This document shows, piece after piece, positions 32,178 through 39,673 of a stretch of DNA of 64,000 nucleotides. Source of the stretch: Rubrivivax gelatinosus (GTDB taxonomy: Bacteria > Pseudomonadota > Gammaproteobacteria > Burkholderiales > Burkholderiaceae_C). Each line of letters begins with the position of its first letter. Position 1 is the stretch's first letter. The notes beneath the pieces were generated by a model that worked only from the letters and a program-made list of their open reading frames with translations, was not told where the DNA came from and made no database searches. The DNA lies in contig NZ_SLXD01000002.1 of the NCBI RefSeq assembly GCF_004340905.1, forward strand, positions 62,001 to 126,000, read 5' to 3'. The translations under genes were made by a program, and so were the position numbers.

Positions 32178-34586
32178 ATGCAGTTCCCAGAATCCTGGTT
32201 GCGCGAGTTCTGCAACCCCCCGCTCGGCACGCAACAGCTCGCTGACCTGCTGACCATGTCCGGCCTCGAGGTCGAGAGCCTGGAGCCGGTGGCGCCGCCG
32301 TTCACCGGCATCGTCGTCGCCGAGATCCTCGAAGCCGAACCACACCCGCAGGCCGACCGCCTGCGCGTGTGCAAGGTGTCGATCGGCGCCGCCGAGCCGC
32401 TGCAGATCGTCTGCGGCGCGCCCAACGCCCGCGCCGGCCTGAAGGCGCCGCTGGCCACCGTCGGCGCAATGCTGCCGCCCGGCGAGGACGGCAAGCCGTT
32501 CAAGATCGGCGTCGGCAAGCTGCGCGGCGTGCAGAGCTTCGGCATGTTGTGCTCGGCGCGCGAGCTGAAGATCGCCGACGAACACGGCGGCCTGCTCGAA
32601 CTGCCGGCCGACGCGCCGGTCGGCACCGACATCCGCGAATACCTGAAACTCGACGACACCGTCTTCACGCTCAAGCTGACGCCCAACCTGGCGCACGCGC
32701 TGAGCGTGCACGGCATCGCGCGCGAGGTCTCGGCGCTGACCGGCACGCCGCTCTCCGTGCCGGCGATCGAGCCCGTCGTGCCGGCGCACGACCAGCGCCT
32801 GCCGGTCGAGGTGCAGGCCGCGGACCTCTGCGGCCGCTTCTCCGGCCGCGTCGTGCGCGGCGTCGACACCAAGGCGAAGACGCCGCAGTGGATGGTCGAC
32901 CGCCTGGCGCGCTGCGGCCAGCGCAGCGTCAGCGCGCTGGTCGACATCTCGAACTACGTGATGTTCGAGTTCGGCCGCCCGTCGCACATCTTCGACCTCG
33001 ACAAGATCCACGAGAAGCTGGTCGTGCGCTGGGGCCGCGAAGGCGAGACGCTGAAGCTGCTCAACGGCAACACGATCAGCGTCGACGCCAGGGTCGGCGT
33101 CATCGCCGACGCGGTGCAGGTCGAGTCGCTGGCCGGCATCATGGGCGGCGACGCCACCGCGGTGTCCGACGACACGAAGAACGTCTACGTCGAAGCCGCG
33201 TTCTGGTGGCCCGAGGCGGTGCAGGGTCGCTCGCGGCGCTACAACTTCAGCACCGACGCCGGCCACCGCTTCGAGCGTGGCGTCGACCCGGCGCTGACCG
33301 TCGAGCACATCGAGCGCATCACGCGGCTGATCATCGAGATCTGCGGCGGCGAGGCCGGCCCCATGGACGACCAGACGCTGGCGCTGCCGAAGGCGCAAGC
33401 CGTGACGCTGCGTGTCGAGCGCGCGGCCAAGGTCACCGGCCTGCCGCTGACGCAGCCGCAGTGCGCCGAGGTCTTCCGCCGCCTGGGACTGCAGTTCAGC
33501 GAGGAACCCGGCCGCCTGACCGTGACGCCGCCGAGCTGGCGCTTCGACCTGAAGATCGAGGAAGACCTGATCGAGGAGGTCGTGCGTGTCGTCGGTTACG
33601 ACAAGCTGCCGGCGACGCCGCCGCAAGCGCCGGTGACGGCGCGCGTGCGCCCCGAGGCGCGCCGCAGCGCGTCGGCGCTGCAGCGTGCGGTGGCCGCGCT
33701 CGACTACCAGGAGACGATCAACTTCAGCTTCGTCGAGGAACGCTGGGAGCGTGAACTCGCCGGCAACGCCGACCCGATCAAGGTGCTGAACCCGATAGCC
33801 GCGCCGCTGGCCGTGATGCGCTCCAGCCTCATCGGCAGCCTGGTCGCCGTGCTGCGCGGCAACCTGGCGCGCAAGGCGGCGCGCGTGCGCGTGTTCGAAC
33901 TCGGCCGCGTCTTCCGCCGGGACCCGGCGGCCGTCGACGGCCCGCTGGCCGTGGCCGGCGTCGACCAGCCGCTGCGCATCGCCGGCCTTGCCTACGGCAA
34001 CGCGCTGCCGCTGCAGTGGGGCCAGAAGGAGAGGGCGGTCGACTTCTTCGACCTCAAGGGCGACGTCGAGGCGCTGTTCGCCCCGCGCAAGCCGGTCTTC
34101 GTGGCCGCCGAGCACCCGGCGCTGCACCCGGGCCGCTGCGCGCGCATCGAGGTCGACGGCCGCGCTGTCGGTTTCGTCGGCGAGCTGCACCCGAAGTGGC
34201 GCCAGGCCTACGAGCTGCCGCAGGCGCCACTGGTCTTCGAGCTGGAGGCCGCCGTGCTGCTCGAACGCCCGCTGCCGAACTTCGAACCGCTGTCGCGCCA
34301 GCAGTCCGTCTGGCGTGACCTGGCGCTGGTGGTGGGCGAGGGCGTGCGCCATGACGCGCTGATCGCCGCGCTGCGCGCCGACGCGCTGGTACGCCAGGCG
34401 ACGCTGTTCGACCTTTACAAGCCGGCCCAGCCGGGCGGCGGCCTGGCCGCGGGTGAACGCAGCCTGGCCGTGCGCCTGGAACTGCTGGACCCGGCCGCGA
34501 CACTGACCGACGAGCGCATCGACGCGGCCGTCGCCGCCGCCGTCGAGCGCGTGCAGGCCGCCTGCGGCGCGCGCCTGCGCACCTGA
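32178..34586 (+). CDS. pheT: Phenylalanine-tRNA ligase beta subunit
   Basis: Beta subunit of PheRS, 802 residues, the usual length. It has an N-terminal EMAP-like tRNA-binding domain (about 40-150, EAEPHPQADRLRVCKVSIG), the B3/B4 editing domain that hydrolyses Tyr-tRNA-Phe, a B5 DNA-binding-like domain, and a C-terminal FDX-ACB anticodon-binding domain (LSRQQSVWRDLALVVGEGVRHDALI). It starts MQFPESWLREFCNPPL, typical of the family, and forms an operon with pheS. Confidence 0.97.
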   Translation: MQFPESWLREFCNPPLGTQQLADLLTMSGLEVESLEPVAPPFTGIVVAEILEAEPHPQADRLRVCKVSIGAAEPLQIVCGAPNARAGLKAPLATVGAMLPPGEDGKPFKIGVGKLRGVQSFGMLCSARELKIADEHGGLLELPADAPVGTDIREYLKLDDTVFTLKLTPNLAHALSVHGIAREVSALTGTPLSVPAIEPVVPAHDQRLPVEVQAADLCGRFSGRVVRGVDTKAKTPQWMVDRLARCGQRSVSALVDISNYVMFEFGRPSHIFDLDKIHEKLVVRWGREGETLKLLNGNTISVDARVGVIADAVQVESLAGIMGGDATAVSDDTKNVYVEAAFWWPEAVQGRSRRYNFSTDAGHRFERGVDPALTVEHIERITRLIIEICGGEAGPMDDQTLALPKAQAVTLRVERAAKVTGLPLTQPQCAEVFRRLGLQFSEEPGRLTVTPPSWRFDLKIEEDLIEEVVRVVGYDKLPATPPQAPVTARVRPEARRSASALQRAVAALDYQETINFSFVEERWERELAGNADPIKVLNPIAAPLAVMRSSLIGSLVAVLRGNLARKAARVRVFELGRVFRRDPAAVDGPLAVAGVDQPLRIAGLAYGNALPLQWGQKERAVDFFDLKGDVEALFAPRKPVFVAAEHPALHPGRCARIEVDGRAVGFVGELHPKWRQAYELPQAPLVFELEAAVLLERPLPNFEPLSRQQSVWRDLALVVGEGVRHDALIAALRADALVRQATLFDLYKPAQPGGGLAAGERSLAVRLELLDPAATLTDERIDAAVAAAVERVQAACGARLRT

Positions 34587-34604
34587 CCGGGGAGCAATAC
34601 CGTC

Positions 34605-34964
34605 ATGAACGACACCGCACCGAAGGAACGCGTCATCCTGCCGTCGCTCGAGACGCCGACGCTGACCAAGGCCGAGCTCGCCGACCTGCTGTTCGACCGG
34701 CTGGGCTTGAACAAGCGCGAGTCCAAGGACATGGTCGAGGCCTTCTTCGAGATCGTGCACGGCACGCTCGTCGAAGGCGACGACGTCAAGCTCTCGGGCT
34801 TCGGCAACTTCAACATCCGACGCAAGGCGCCGCGCCCGGGCCGCAACCCGCGCACCGGCGAGCTCATCCCGATCAAGGCGCGCAACGTCGTCACGTTCCA
34901 CGCCAGTCACAAGTTGAAGGCGATCGTGCAAGGCGACACGCCGGCCGAGGGGGACTTCGAGTAA
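34605..34964 (+). CDS. ihfA: Integration host factor subunit alpha
   Basis: DNA-bending architectural protein of the HU/IHF family, 119 residues including a longer N-terminal tail than E. coli IhfA. Core motifs are [31 protein letters not shown] and the beta-arm [22 protein letters not shown] with the intercalating Pro. The [10 protein letters not shown] variant and its place after pheT identify the alpha subunit. It is followed 33 bases later by the MerR regulator. Confidence 0.97.
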   Translation: MNDTAPKERVILPSLETPTLTKAELADLLFDRLGLNKRESKDMVEAFFEIVHGTLVEGDDVKLSGFGNFNIRRKAPRPGRNPRTGELIPIKARNVVTFHASHKLKAIVQGDTPAEGDFE

Positions 34965-34997
34965 AGTCTCGATCCCGCGTCGATCCTGTTGTTTTCA

Positions 34998-35447
34998 ATG
35001 GAGAAAACGCTTCCCCCCATTCCCGCCAAGCGCTACTTCACGATCGGTGAGGTGAGCGAGCTGTGCGGCGTCAAGCCGTACGTGCTGCGGTACTGGGAAC
35101 AGGAGTTCACGCAGCTCAAGCCGATGAAGCGGCGGGGCAACCGGCGTTATTACCAGCACCACGAGGTGCTGCTGATCCGACGCATCCGCGAGCTGCTCTA
35201 CGAACAGGGCTTCACGATCAGCGGTGCGCGCAATCGGCTGGCCGACGGGCATCCGGGCGCGCAGGCCGCAGCTCTCGATGCCATCGATGGCATGACGGCG
35301 CCGGGAGTCGAGCCCGCAGCCGACGCCGCGTTCGCGGCTGCCCCGACGCTGGTCGCGCCGGTCCAGGCTGCCATCGACGCCTGGCCGGATGGCGTCGGCA
35401 ACCTGCGCGCCGAACTGATCTCGATCCGCGAATTGCTGACTCCGTGA
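34998..35447 (+). CDS. MerR-family transcriptional regulator
   Basis: Small DNA-binding regulator of 149 residues. The winged helix reads KRYFTIGEVSELCGVKPYVLRYWEQEFTQLKPMKRRGNRRYYQHHEVLLIRRIRELLYEQGFTI, the standard MerR fold. The C-terminal part is Ala/Pro-rich and has no recognisable metal- or drug-binding domain. The ihfA-merR-tRNA-Pro arrangement is common in betaproteobacteria; the target is unknown. The ATG at 34998 is preferred over an in-frame TTG at 34989. Confidence 0.92.
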   Translation: MEKTLPPIPAKRYFTIGEVSELCGVKPYVLRYWEQEFTQLKPMKRRGNRRYYQHHEVLLIRRIRELLYEQGFTISGARNRLADGHPGAQAAALDAIDGMTAPGVEPAADAAFAAAPTLVAPVQAAIDAWPDGVGNLRAELISIRELLTP

Positions 35448-35475
35448 TTCACAAGCGTATTGTCTGAGGTATACT
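35448..35475 (+). promoter_or_regulatory. Promoter of tRNA-Pro
   Basis: TTCACA (35448-35453) and TATACT (35470-35475) each match the sigma-70 consensus at five of six positions and are separated by 16 bases. Transcription would begin near 35482, a few bases before the mature tRNA. The -35 overlaps the stop codon region of the MerR gene. Confidence 0.7.
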
Positions 35476-35487
35476 GCAAGGCTTCGT

Positions 35488-35564
35488 CGGGGTGTAGCGC
35501 AGCCTGGTAGCGCACTTGCATGGGGTGCAAGGGGTCGCGAGTTCGAATCCCGCCATCCCGACCA
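35488..35564 (+). tRNA. tRNA-Pro (anticodon GGG)
   Basis: A full 77-base cloverleaf. The acceptor CGGGGTG pairs with CATCCCG, the anticodon stem CTTGC (35515-35519) pairs with GCAAG (35527-35531), the anticodon GGG is at 35522-35524, and the T-loop is GTTCGAATC. The 3' CCA is encoded. It reads proline codons CCC and CCU. It has its own promoter and terminator. Confidence 0.98.
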
Positions 35565-35575
35565 TTAACAAGCCG

Positions 35576-35606
35576 AGGCCCGGTATCGCAAGATACCGGG
35601 CCTTTT
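35576..35606 (+). terminator. Intrinsic terminator after tRNA-Pro
   Basis: A perfect 12-bp stem AGGCCCGGTATC/GATACCGGGCCT (35576-35587, 35592-35603) with a GCAA tetraloop and a following T-run. It lies 11 bases past the tRNA 3' end and should stop its transcript. Confidence 0.93.
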
Positions 35607-35701
35607 GCTTGATGGGCGCCCGGTCGTGGCGTGACGGCGTGCAGCACAATCGCAGGCGATACGCGCGCGCGGCCAGCGAGCCGCCCCTTGGAACACCGAC
35701 G

Positions 35702-35926
35702 ATGCCGATCTACGAATACGCCTGCCAGGAATGCAGCCAGCGCTTCGAGGCGCTGGTGCGCTCGGACACCGTTGTGCAATGCCCGCAATGCCACTCGACG
35801 CTGCTGGAGAAGCAGCTGTCGGTGTTCGCCGCCGGCAGGACCGCACCCGAGGCGCCTCCCACCCCCGTCAACCCCTGCGCCGGCTGCGGACGCGCCGCAG
35901 GACCGGGTTCCTGCTCCCTCCGTTGA
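35702..35926 (+). CDS. FmdB-family zinc ribbon protein
   Basis: Small 74-residue protein with the putative regulatory FmdB/CxxC zinc ribbon. It starts MPIYEYACQECSQRFEALV and has the second knuckle CPQCHSTLLEKQLSVF. A third Cys cluster (CAGCGRAAGPGSC) forms the tail. Family members are of uncertain function; a role in regulating amidase genes was proposed for the founder. It stands alone between the tRNA terminator and a 545-base region with no conventional gene. Confidence 0.9.
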   Translation: MPIYEYACQECSQRFEALVRSDTVVQCPQCHSTLLEKQLSVFAAGRTAPEAPPTPVNPCAGCGRAAGPGSCSLR

Positions 35927-36097
35927 ACACCTGAGCTGACACGCGCCCGGCACACGCCGGCGCCGTCTCGAGGCACCCACGACGCGCCCCGGGCCTGCCG
36001 CGCCACCACGGCGCCAAGGCGCCGGTCATCGTGCCGCTGCCCCCAAGCGTCCCGGTTGCCCCGAGCGCTGCACGACGCGGCCGCGGCGCGGGCCGCC

Positions 36098-36117
36098 ACC
36101 TGCAAAGGTTTGCAGGT
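36098..36117. promoter_or_regulatory. Predicted lux box (LuxR-type operator)
   Basis: ACCTGCAAAGGTTTGCAGGT is a 20-base inverted repeat with two perfect 9-base arms around a GG centre. It shares the ACCTG-N10-CAGGT frame of the classic lux box and its length. A LuxR-type regulator is encoded 355 bases away. If the operator acts at the usual -42.5 position, transcription would start near 36150, with TGCAAT (36139-36144) as a weak -10. Confidence 0.72.
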
Positions 36118-36191
36118 CTCAAAACTCCGGCCGACTGCTGCAATTCGCCTCAACGAATTCACCGCCAATTCGGCGGCTAATGGAGGCGATC

Positions 36192-36245
36192 ATGTGGGAC
36201 ATCATTGCAGAAATTCTCGGCTTTCCCCGTACCGGTGGCCTCTGA
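36192..36245 (+). CDS. 17-residue peptide downstream of the lux box (candidate small gene)
   Basis: The frame reads MWDIIAEILGFPRTGGL and stops with TGA at 36243. TGGAGG sits six bases before the ATG, one of the best ribosome sites in this region. It lies 75 bases after the predicted lux box and is followed by a strong plus-strand terminator at 36406. No homologue is recognised. It may be a real quorum-regulated peptide, a leader peptide, or part of a small RNA. Nothing else convincing is coded between 35927 and 36471. Confidence 0.4.
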   Translation: MWDIIAEILGFPRTGGL

Positions 36246-36405
36246 ATGACTGAATGAACTTTCCTGGCGCACGTCGGCCTTCATCGACATTCGCGCCATG
36301 GAAATTCGCAGCAGAGGCAGCATGGTTTCTGCGCCCGGCAAGTGCTGGTGATCACGACCCGGGCCTTCGATGCGGGAGCGTTCGTCCCTCCAGCGCGCTC
36401 GCATC

Positions 36406-36439
36406 AGGCGTCGCCCCCTGTGGGCGACGCCTCTTTTTT
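36406..36439 (+). terminator. Intrinsic terminator closing the lux-box transcript
   Basis: An 11-bp stem AGGCGTCGCCC/GGGCGACGCCT (36406-36416, 36422-36432) followed by CTTTTTT. The T-run is on the plus strand only, so it ends a rightward transcript, although no ordinary plus-strand gene lies just before it. It ends 32 bases before the 3' end of the convergent luxR gene. Confidence 0.88.
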
Positions 36440-36471
36440 CGCCTGGAGGGCGGCCTGCGCGCAGCGCGACC

Positions 36472-37185
36472 TCAGAGCAGGCCGAGTTCCATCGCCTTCA
36501 GCACCGCGCTGTGCTTGCTGGAGACCTCGAGCTTGCCCATTGCGTTTCGCAGGTGAAAGACGACCGTGTGTTCGCTCATGGACAGGATCTGGCCTATCGC
36601 CCAGGCCGACTTGCCTTCGCGCGTCCACAGCAGCACCTCGCGTTCCCGCGGCGTGAGCCTGGGGCCGTCGCCGGAGCGCAGCTTGCGGGGCAGCATCACC
36701 CGGGCCGCCGTCTCCTGCGCATGGACGGCCAGCAGCTGCAGATCGGCCATCAGGCGCGCCAGATCCCCGTCGTCGGCCGGAAGCGGTTGTTCACGGTCGA
36801 CGCCGAACAGGAACTGGCGACCGCCGGGCAGGTGCAGCGACATCGAGATCCCGGTGCGGAACCCGTAGCGAGCCTGGCTCTCCCAGAGGTCGCCGGCGCC
36901 CGCACGCACATAGGTGTCCTGGTCGTAGGCGAACGGAAGGCTCGCCGCCCTCAGCCGCTGCAGGACCGGGTCACGCCGCGAGTCGTCCTCGTCCATGGAG
37001 GCCTCCTGGAAGCTGCTCGGCAGATTGCTAAGGCGCGCGACCACGGACGGCTGCGACGGTTGCTTGACCATCATCACGGCCTGGACGATCTGGAAATCGA
37101 GGTTCTGGGCAAAACGCACGAGGCGCGTTTCGAACGTCGCCCGATCGCCGGCGGTGCCAATGTCCAGGTAATCCTGGTATTTCAT
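36472..37185 (-). CDS. LuxR-family quorum-sensing regulator (autoinducer-binding)
   Basis: Transcription factor of 237 residues, the LuxR/TraR size. The N-terminal autoinducer-binding domain (about 15-160) contains the conserved DPVLQRL segment and the aromatic region YVRAGAGDLWESQARYGFRTGISMSLHLPGG. The C-terminal GerE-type helix-turn-helix is LTPREREVLLWTREGKSAWAIGQILSMSEHTVVFHLRNAMGKL with the invariant Glu and Gly. It probably binds an acyl-homoserine lactone and a lux box such as that at 36098. No LuxI-type synthase is in the window. The RsaM-like gene is divergent from it. Confidence 0.93.
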   Translation of the reverse strand: MKYQDYLDIGTAGDRATFETRLVRFAQNLDFQIVQAVMMVKQPSQPSVVARLSNLPSSFQEASMDEDDSRRDPVLQRLRAASLPFAYDQDTYVRAGAGDLWESQARYGFRTGISMSLHLPGGRQFLFGVDREQPLPADDGDLARLMADLQLLAVHAQETAARVMLPRKLRSGDGPRLTPREREVLLWTREGKSAWAIGQILSMSEHTVVFHLRNAMGKLEVSSKHSAVLKAMELGLL

Positions 37186-37261
37186 CGCGTTGACCAACTG
37201 ACCGGTCTCGTCGCCCCTGGCGGGGGTGGAGCCGGCGAACTCCTTCGCAGACGGTGATGTA

Positions 37262-37723
37262 ATGGGCTCGGTTTGCGTTGAACCCTGGATGATCCGGTCT
37301 TGGCCGGTTCGTGAATGGTACATGCCGGAGGACCCGGCCGAATGGCCGGCGTGGTGGCACATGGGAACACGTGTCGATCCGCCCCGCGACGGCGGGGTGC
37401 CGTGCAGCGGCGACACGGTCTGGGCGGCGACTGTCGACGGGGTCGAGGTCGCGGCCAGCTGGGGCTGGACCGAACTCCGCCCCGGCGTCGTCGTGCTGAC
37501 CGACCCGAACGCCATTTCCACCAACCTGCGCTGCCTGCATGCGACGGCCCCGGCCGACGAACGCCTCGCGGCCATCGTCGCGCTCAACCGCCTGACCCAC
37601 GAACTGCCGTGGCGCGAGACGGTCTGCACCATCCTGCGCATGCTGCGCCGCCATGCCGGCTTCGCGGCGGCGGCGGCGCCACGCCGGGTGCGGCGTTCGG
37701 GTACGCCCTCGATGCCGTGCTGA
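37262..37723 (+). CDS. RsaM-like (DUF4902) protein, putative quorum-sensing modulator
   Basis: Protein of about 153 residues with no clear membrane segment. The middle reads WWHMGTRVDPPRDGG and VAASWGWTELRPGVVVLTDPNAISTNLRCL, and then IVALNRLTHELPWRETVC. This layout resembles RsaM of Pseudomonas fuscovaginae and Burkholderia, small repressors of acyl-HSL systems usually coded beside luxR/luxI. The match is from memory of the family pattern and is not certain. The start is also uncertain: ATG at 37262, 37289 or 37322. It is divergent from the LuxR gene, which supports the assignment. Confidence 0.6.
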   Translation: MGSVCVEPWMIRSWPVREWYMPEDPAEWPAWWHMGTRVDPPRDGGVPCSGDTVWAATVDGVEVAASWGWTELRPGVVVLTDPNAISTNLRCLHATAPADERLAAIVALNRLTHELPWRETVCTILRMLRRHAGFAAAAAPRRVRRSGTPSMPC

Positions 37724-37745
37724 AGACAGCCGCCGCGGAGCTGCC

Positions 37746-38003
37746 TCAGCAGCTTCCGCGCTCGGTACGCCGGCGCTCGTCACGGCGCGCCCAGGCGAGC
37801 ATCAAGGCCTGCACCCAGGCAGCGGATTGGCCCACGGACTCGGCATGACGCGGACGCTCGTAACGCAGACCGATCGCGACGCGGCCGGTCCACCAGACTT
37901 CGCGGTTCGTCCCAGGCAGCAACACGGGGCCGACGTGGCCAACCGGCAGCGAGATCGGCGGTGCGCTCGCGTGATGACGGATCGTGTTCGGTCGGTCGTC
38001 CAT
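37746..38003 (-). CDS. Conserved hypothetical protein
   Basis: Frame of 85 residues starting MDDRPNTIRHHASAPPISLP with AAGAGG upstream as a ribosome site. The core LPGTNREVWWTGRVAIGLRYERPRHAES and SAAWVQALMLAWARR looks like a short protein conserved among Burkholderiales, function unknown. It is soluble and basic near the C-terminus. It converges on the RsaM-like gene, from which it is separated by 22 bases. Confidence 0.62.
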   Translation of the reverse strand: MDDRPNTIRHHASAPPISLPVGHVGPVLLPGTNREVWWTGRVAIGLRYERPRHAESVGQSAAWVQALMLAWARRDERRRTERGSC

Positions 38004-38119
38004 GGCGGCCTCTTGACAGTGCGGCGGTGGCGCCGCAACGCAAGCGCGGCTCCACGACCATTGGCGCCCCAGCCGCGGGGCGGGGAGCACCCGCAGCAAG
38101 CGGGATGCCCGGCCCGCGC

Positions 38120-39511
38120 TCAGCGCCCGGCGTCGACGCGTGCCGCCGCGCGTGCCAGCAGCCGTTTTCTCACCAGCTGCACGTGGCTGCGCAGGTCGTA
38201 GAGCTCGCCTGTGTAGGCCAGCGGAAGGCCGATGCGCGCGATCTGAGTGTCGATGCGGTCGAGTTCGGCGTGCAGCCGGCCGAACTCCGCATCCTGCCGC
38301 TCGATCGCCTGTTCGAGCTCGCGCAGGTTGGCGTACCAGCGATAGACGCGCGAGCGAAAACGCATCGCCAGCAGCGGAGGCAGAACGCGCGACAGCGGGA
38401 TGATCGCGGCCAGCAGCGGCAGCAGCACGATCCACATGCGGTCGACGAAGTTCGCGAGCCAGAACGGCAGATAACGCTGCAGCCACGGCGGCCCGTTGCG
38501 CGCATAACGTTCGGCCTCGGGCGCCAGGGGCCATTCCGCGCTCGTGGCCTGCGGGAACTCGCCCGGCGAGTTGAGCCATCCGGCACCGCCGTGCGCCTGG
38601 TGCGAGGCCTGCACGAGCAGCTGCACCAGGGCCGGGTGAAGGTCGGCGCGCGCGACCAGCGAGGCGGTCGTGGCCACCAGCGGCAGGTCGCGCGGCGGGT
38701 CGTCCCGGGCGAGGTCGACCACGCCGCGCGGCAGCACGAGTTCGTGCAGGAACGGGAATCGGCGTGCATAGGCCCGGGCCTGATCGAACTCGAGCAGCTT
38801 CACCCCGGGAGCACGCAGCAGGTACTGCACCAGCGGGGCGTCGGCAGCGGACACCATGGCCAGCGCGTCGGCACGCCCCTCCACCAGTTCGACGACCGCA
38901 AACACCGTGGCCCGGGTCTGCAGGTTCATCGACGCCGGGTCGATGCCGTTGGCCAGCAGCAGCTGGCGCCACAGCGCGGCGGTGCCGCCGCCCTCGGGGC
39001 CGACCTCGAGCCGCCAGCCCGCCATCTGGCCGATGCGCGTGAGCCCCTGGGCGCCCAGCCCGCGTTCACTGGCTTCGCGGTAGAAGACCCACAGCGGTTC
39101 GTGGGCCACCGTGCCGAGGGACTGCAGCGTCGCCTCGTCGTGGCCGGTCGCGGCATCGACGCCGCCCTGGACGAAGGCCACCTGCACCGACGAGGCCGGG
39201 TCGCGCAGCAGCCTCAGGTTCTCGGCAGAACCCCCCGTGGGCACGATCTGCAGTTCGACGCCGTGGGCCCGCAGCAGCGGCACATAGCGGCGCGCGAAGC
39301 CGTCGTACGCGCCGTGCTCGGGGCCACTGGCCATCACGATGCGGCGCTGCGGGGTCGGGTCGAGCCAGCGATAGGCAAGCCAGGCGCTCACGAGTGCCGC
39401 GAACACCAGCGACAACGAAGCCCAGGCAGACATCTGCAGGAGCGCTTCGCGCCAGCGGCCGGCGATCGCGCGGCGCGGCGGCAAGGCCGGGGGACGGGAA
39501 GAGTCGGGCAC
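38120..39511 (-). CDS. TAXI-family TRAP transporter solute receptor, membrane-anchored
   Basis: Protein of 463 residues. A membrane segment near 27-48 (MSAWASLSLVFAALVSAWLAYRW) precedes a periplasmic NMT1/TAXI-type solute-binding domain (RRIVMASGPEHGAYDGFARRYVPLL, VPTGGSAENLRLLRD). A second hydrophobic stretch follows near 358-385 (MWIVLLPLLAAIIPLSRVLPPLL), then a coiled-coil-like charged tail. Classic TAXI receptors are soluble and coded beside DctQM membrane subunits; none is here, so it may act as a sensor or anchored binding protein. It starts at GTG 39511. Confidence 0.85.
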   Translation of the reverse strand: MPDSSRPPALPPRRAIAGRWREALLQMSAWASLSLVFAALVSAWLAYRWLDPTPQRRIVMASGPEHGAYDGFARRYVPLLRAHGVELQIVPTGGSAENLRLLRDPASSVQVAFVQGGVDAATGHDEATLQSLGTVAHEPLWVFYREASERGLGAQGLTRIGQMAGWRLEVGPEGGGTAALWRQLLLANGIDPASMNLQTRATVFAVVELVEGRADALAMVSAADAPLVQYLLRAPGVKLLEFDQARAYARRFPFLHELVLPRGVVDLARDDPPRDLPLVATTASLVARADLHPALVQLLVQASHQAHGGAGWLNSPGEFPQATSAEWPLAPEAERYARNGPPWLQRYLPFWLANFVDRMWIVLLPLLAAIIPLSRVLPPLLAMRFRSRVYRWYANLRELEQAIERQDAEFGRLHAELDRIDTQIARIGLPLAYTGELYDLRSHVQLVRKRLLARAAARVDAGR

Positions 39512-39673
39512 GGCCGCGACGATACCGGAGCATCGCGCCAGGCATCGGATGCACTCCCACCTGACGGCATTGGATCTCGCCCTCCGGAAGCTTGCGCCGG
39601 GCCGTCTCAGGGAAAGTGAGCAGTGTTTGTTTCAACCCCATGCCGGGCCGGCATTCGTGATTAGGATTGAGAC

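Noticed and set aside
30384..34931. A minus-strand open frame of over 1,500 codons running opposite rpmI to ihfA.
   Set aside because: It is a shadow of the plus-strand genes, caused by strong G/C bias at third positions; the composition is noise (His/Arg/Ala/Val-rich) and the plus strand holds well-known proteins throughout.
35927..36470. Search for a LuxI-type synthase or its remnant next to luxR.
   Set aside because: No frame of suitable length or with the usual acyl-HSL synthase residues was found on either strand.
36254..36556. A 100-codon plus-strand frame after the lux-box peptide.
   Set aside because: It crosses the strong terminator at 36406-36439 and runs into the 3' end of luxR on the other strand, with no ribosome site.
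37201..37262. A second lux box in the luxR/RsaM-like divergent promoter.
   Set aside because: No inverted repeat of the right length and spacing was seen there.
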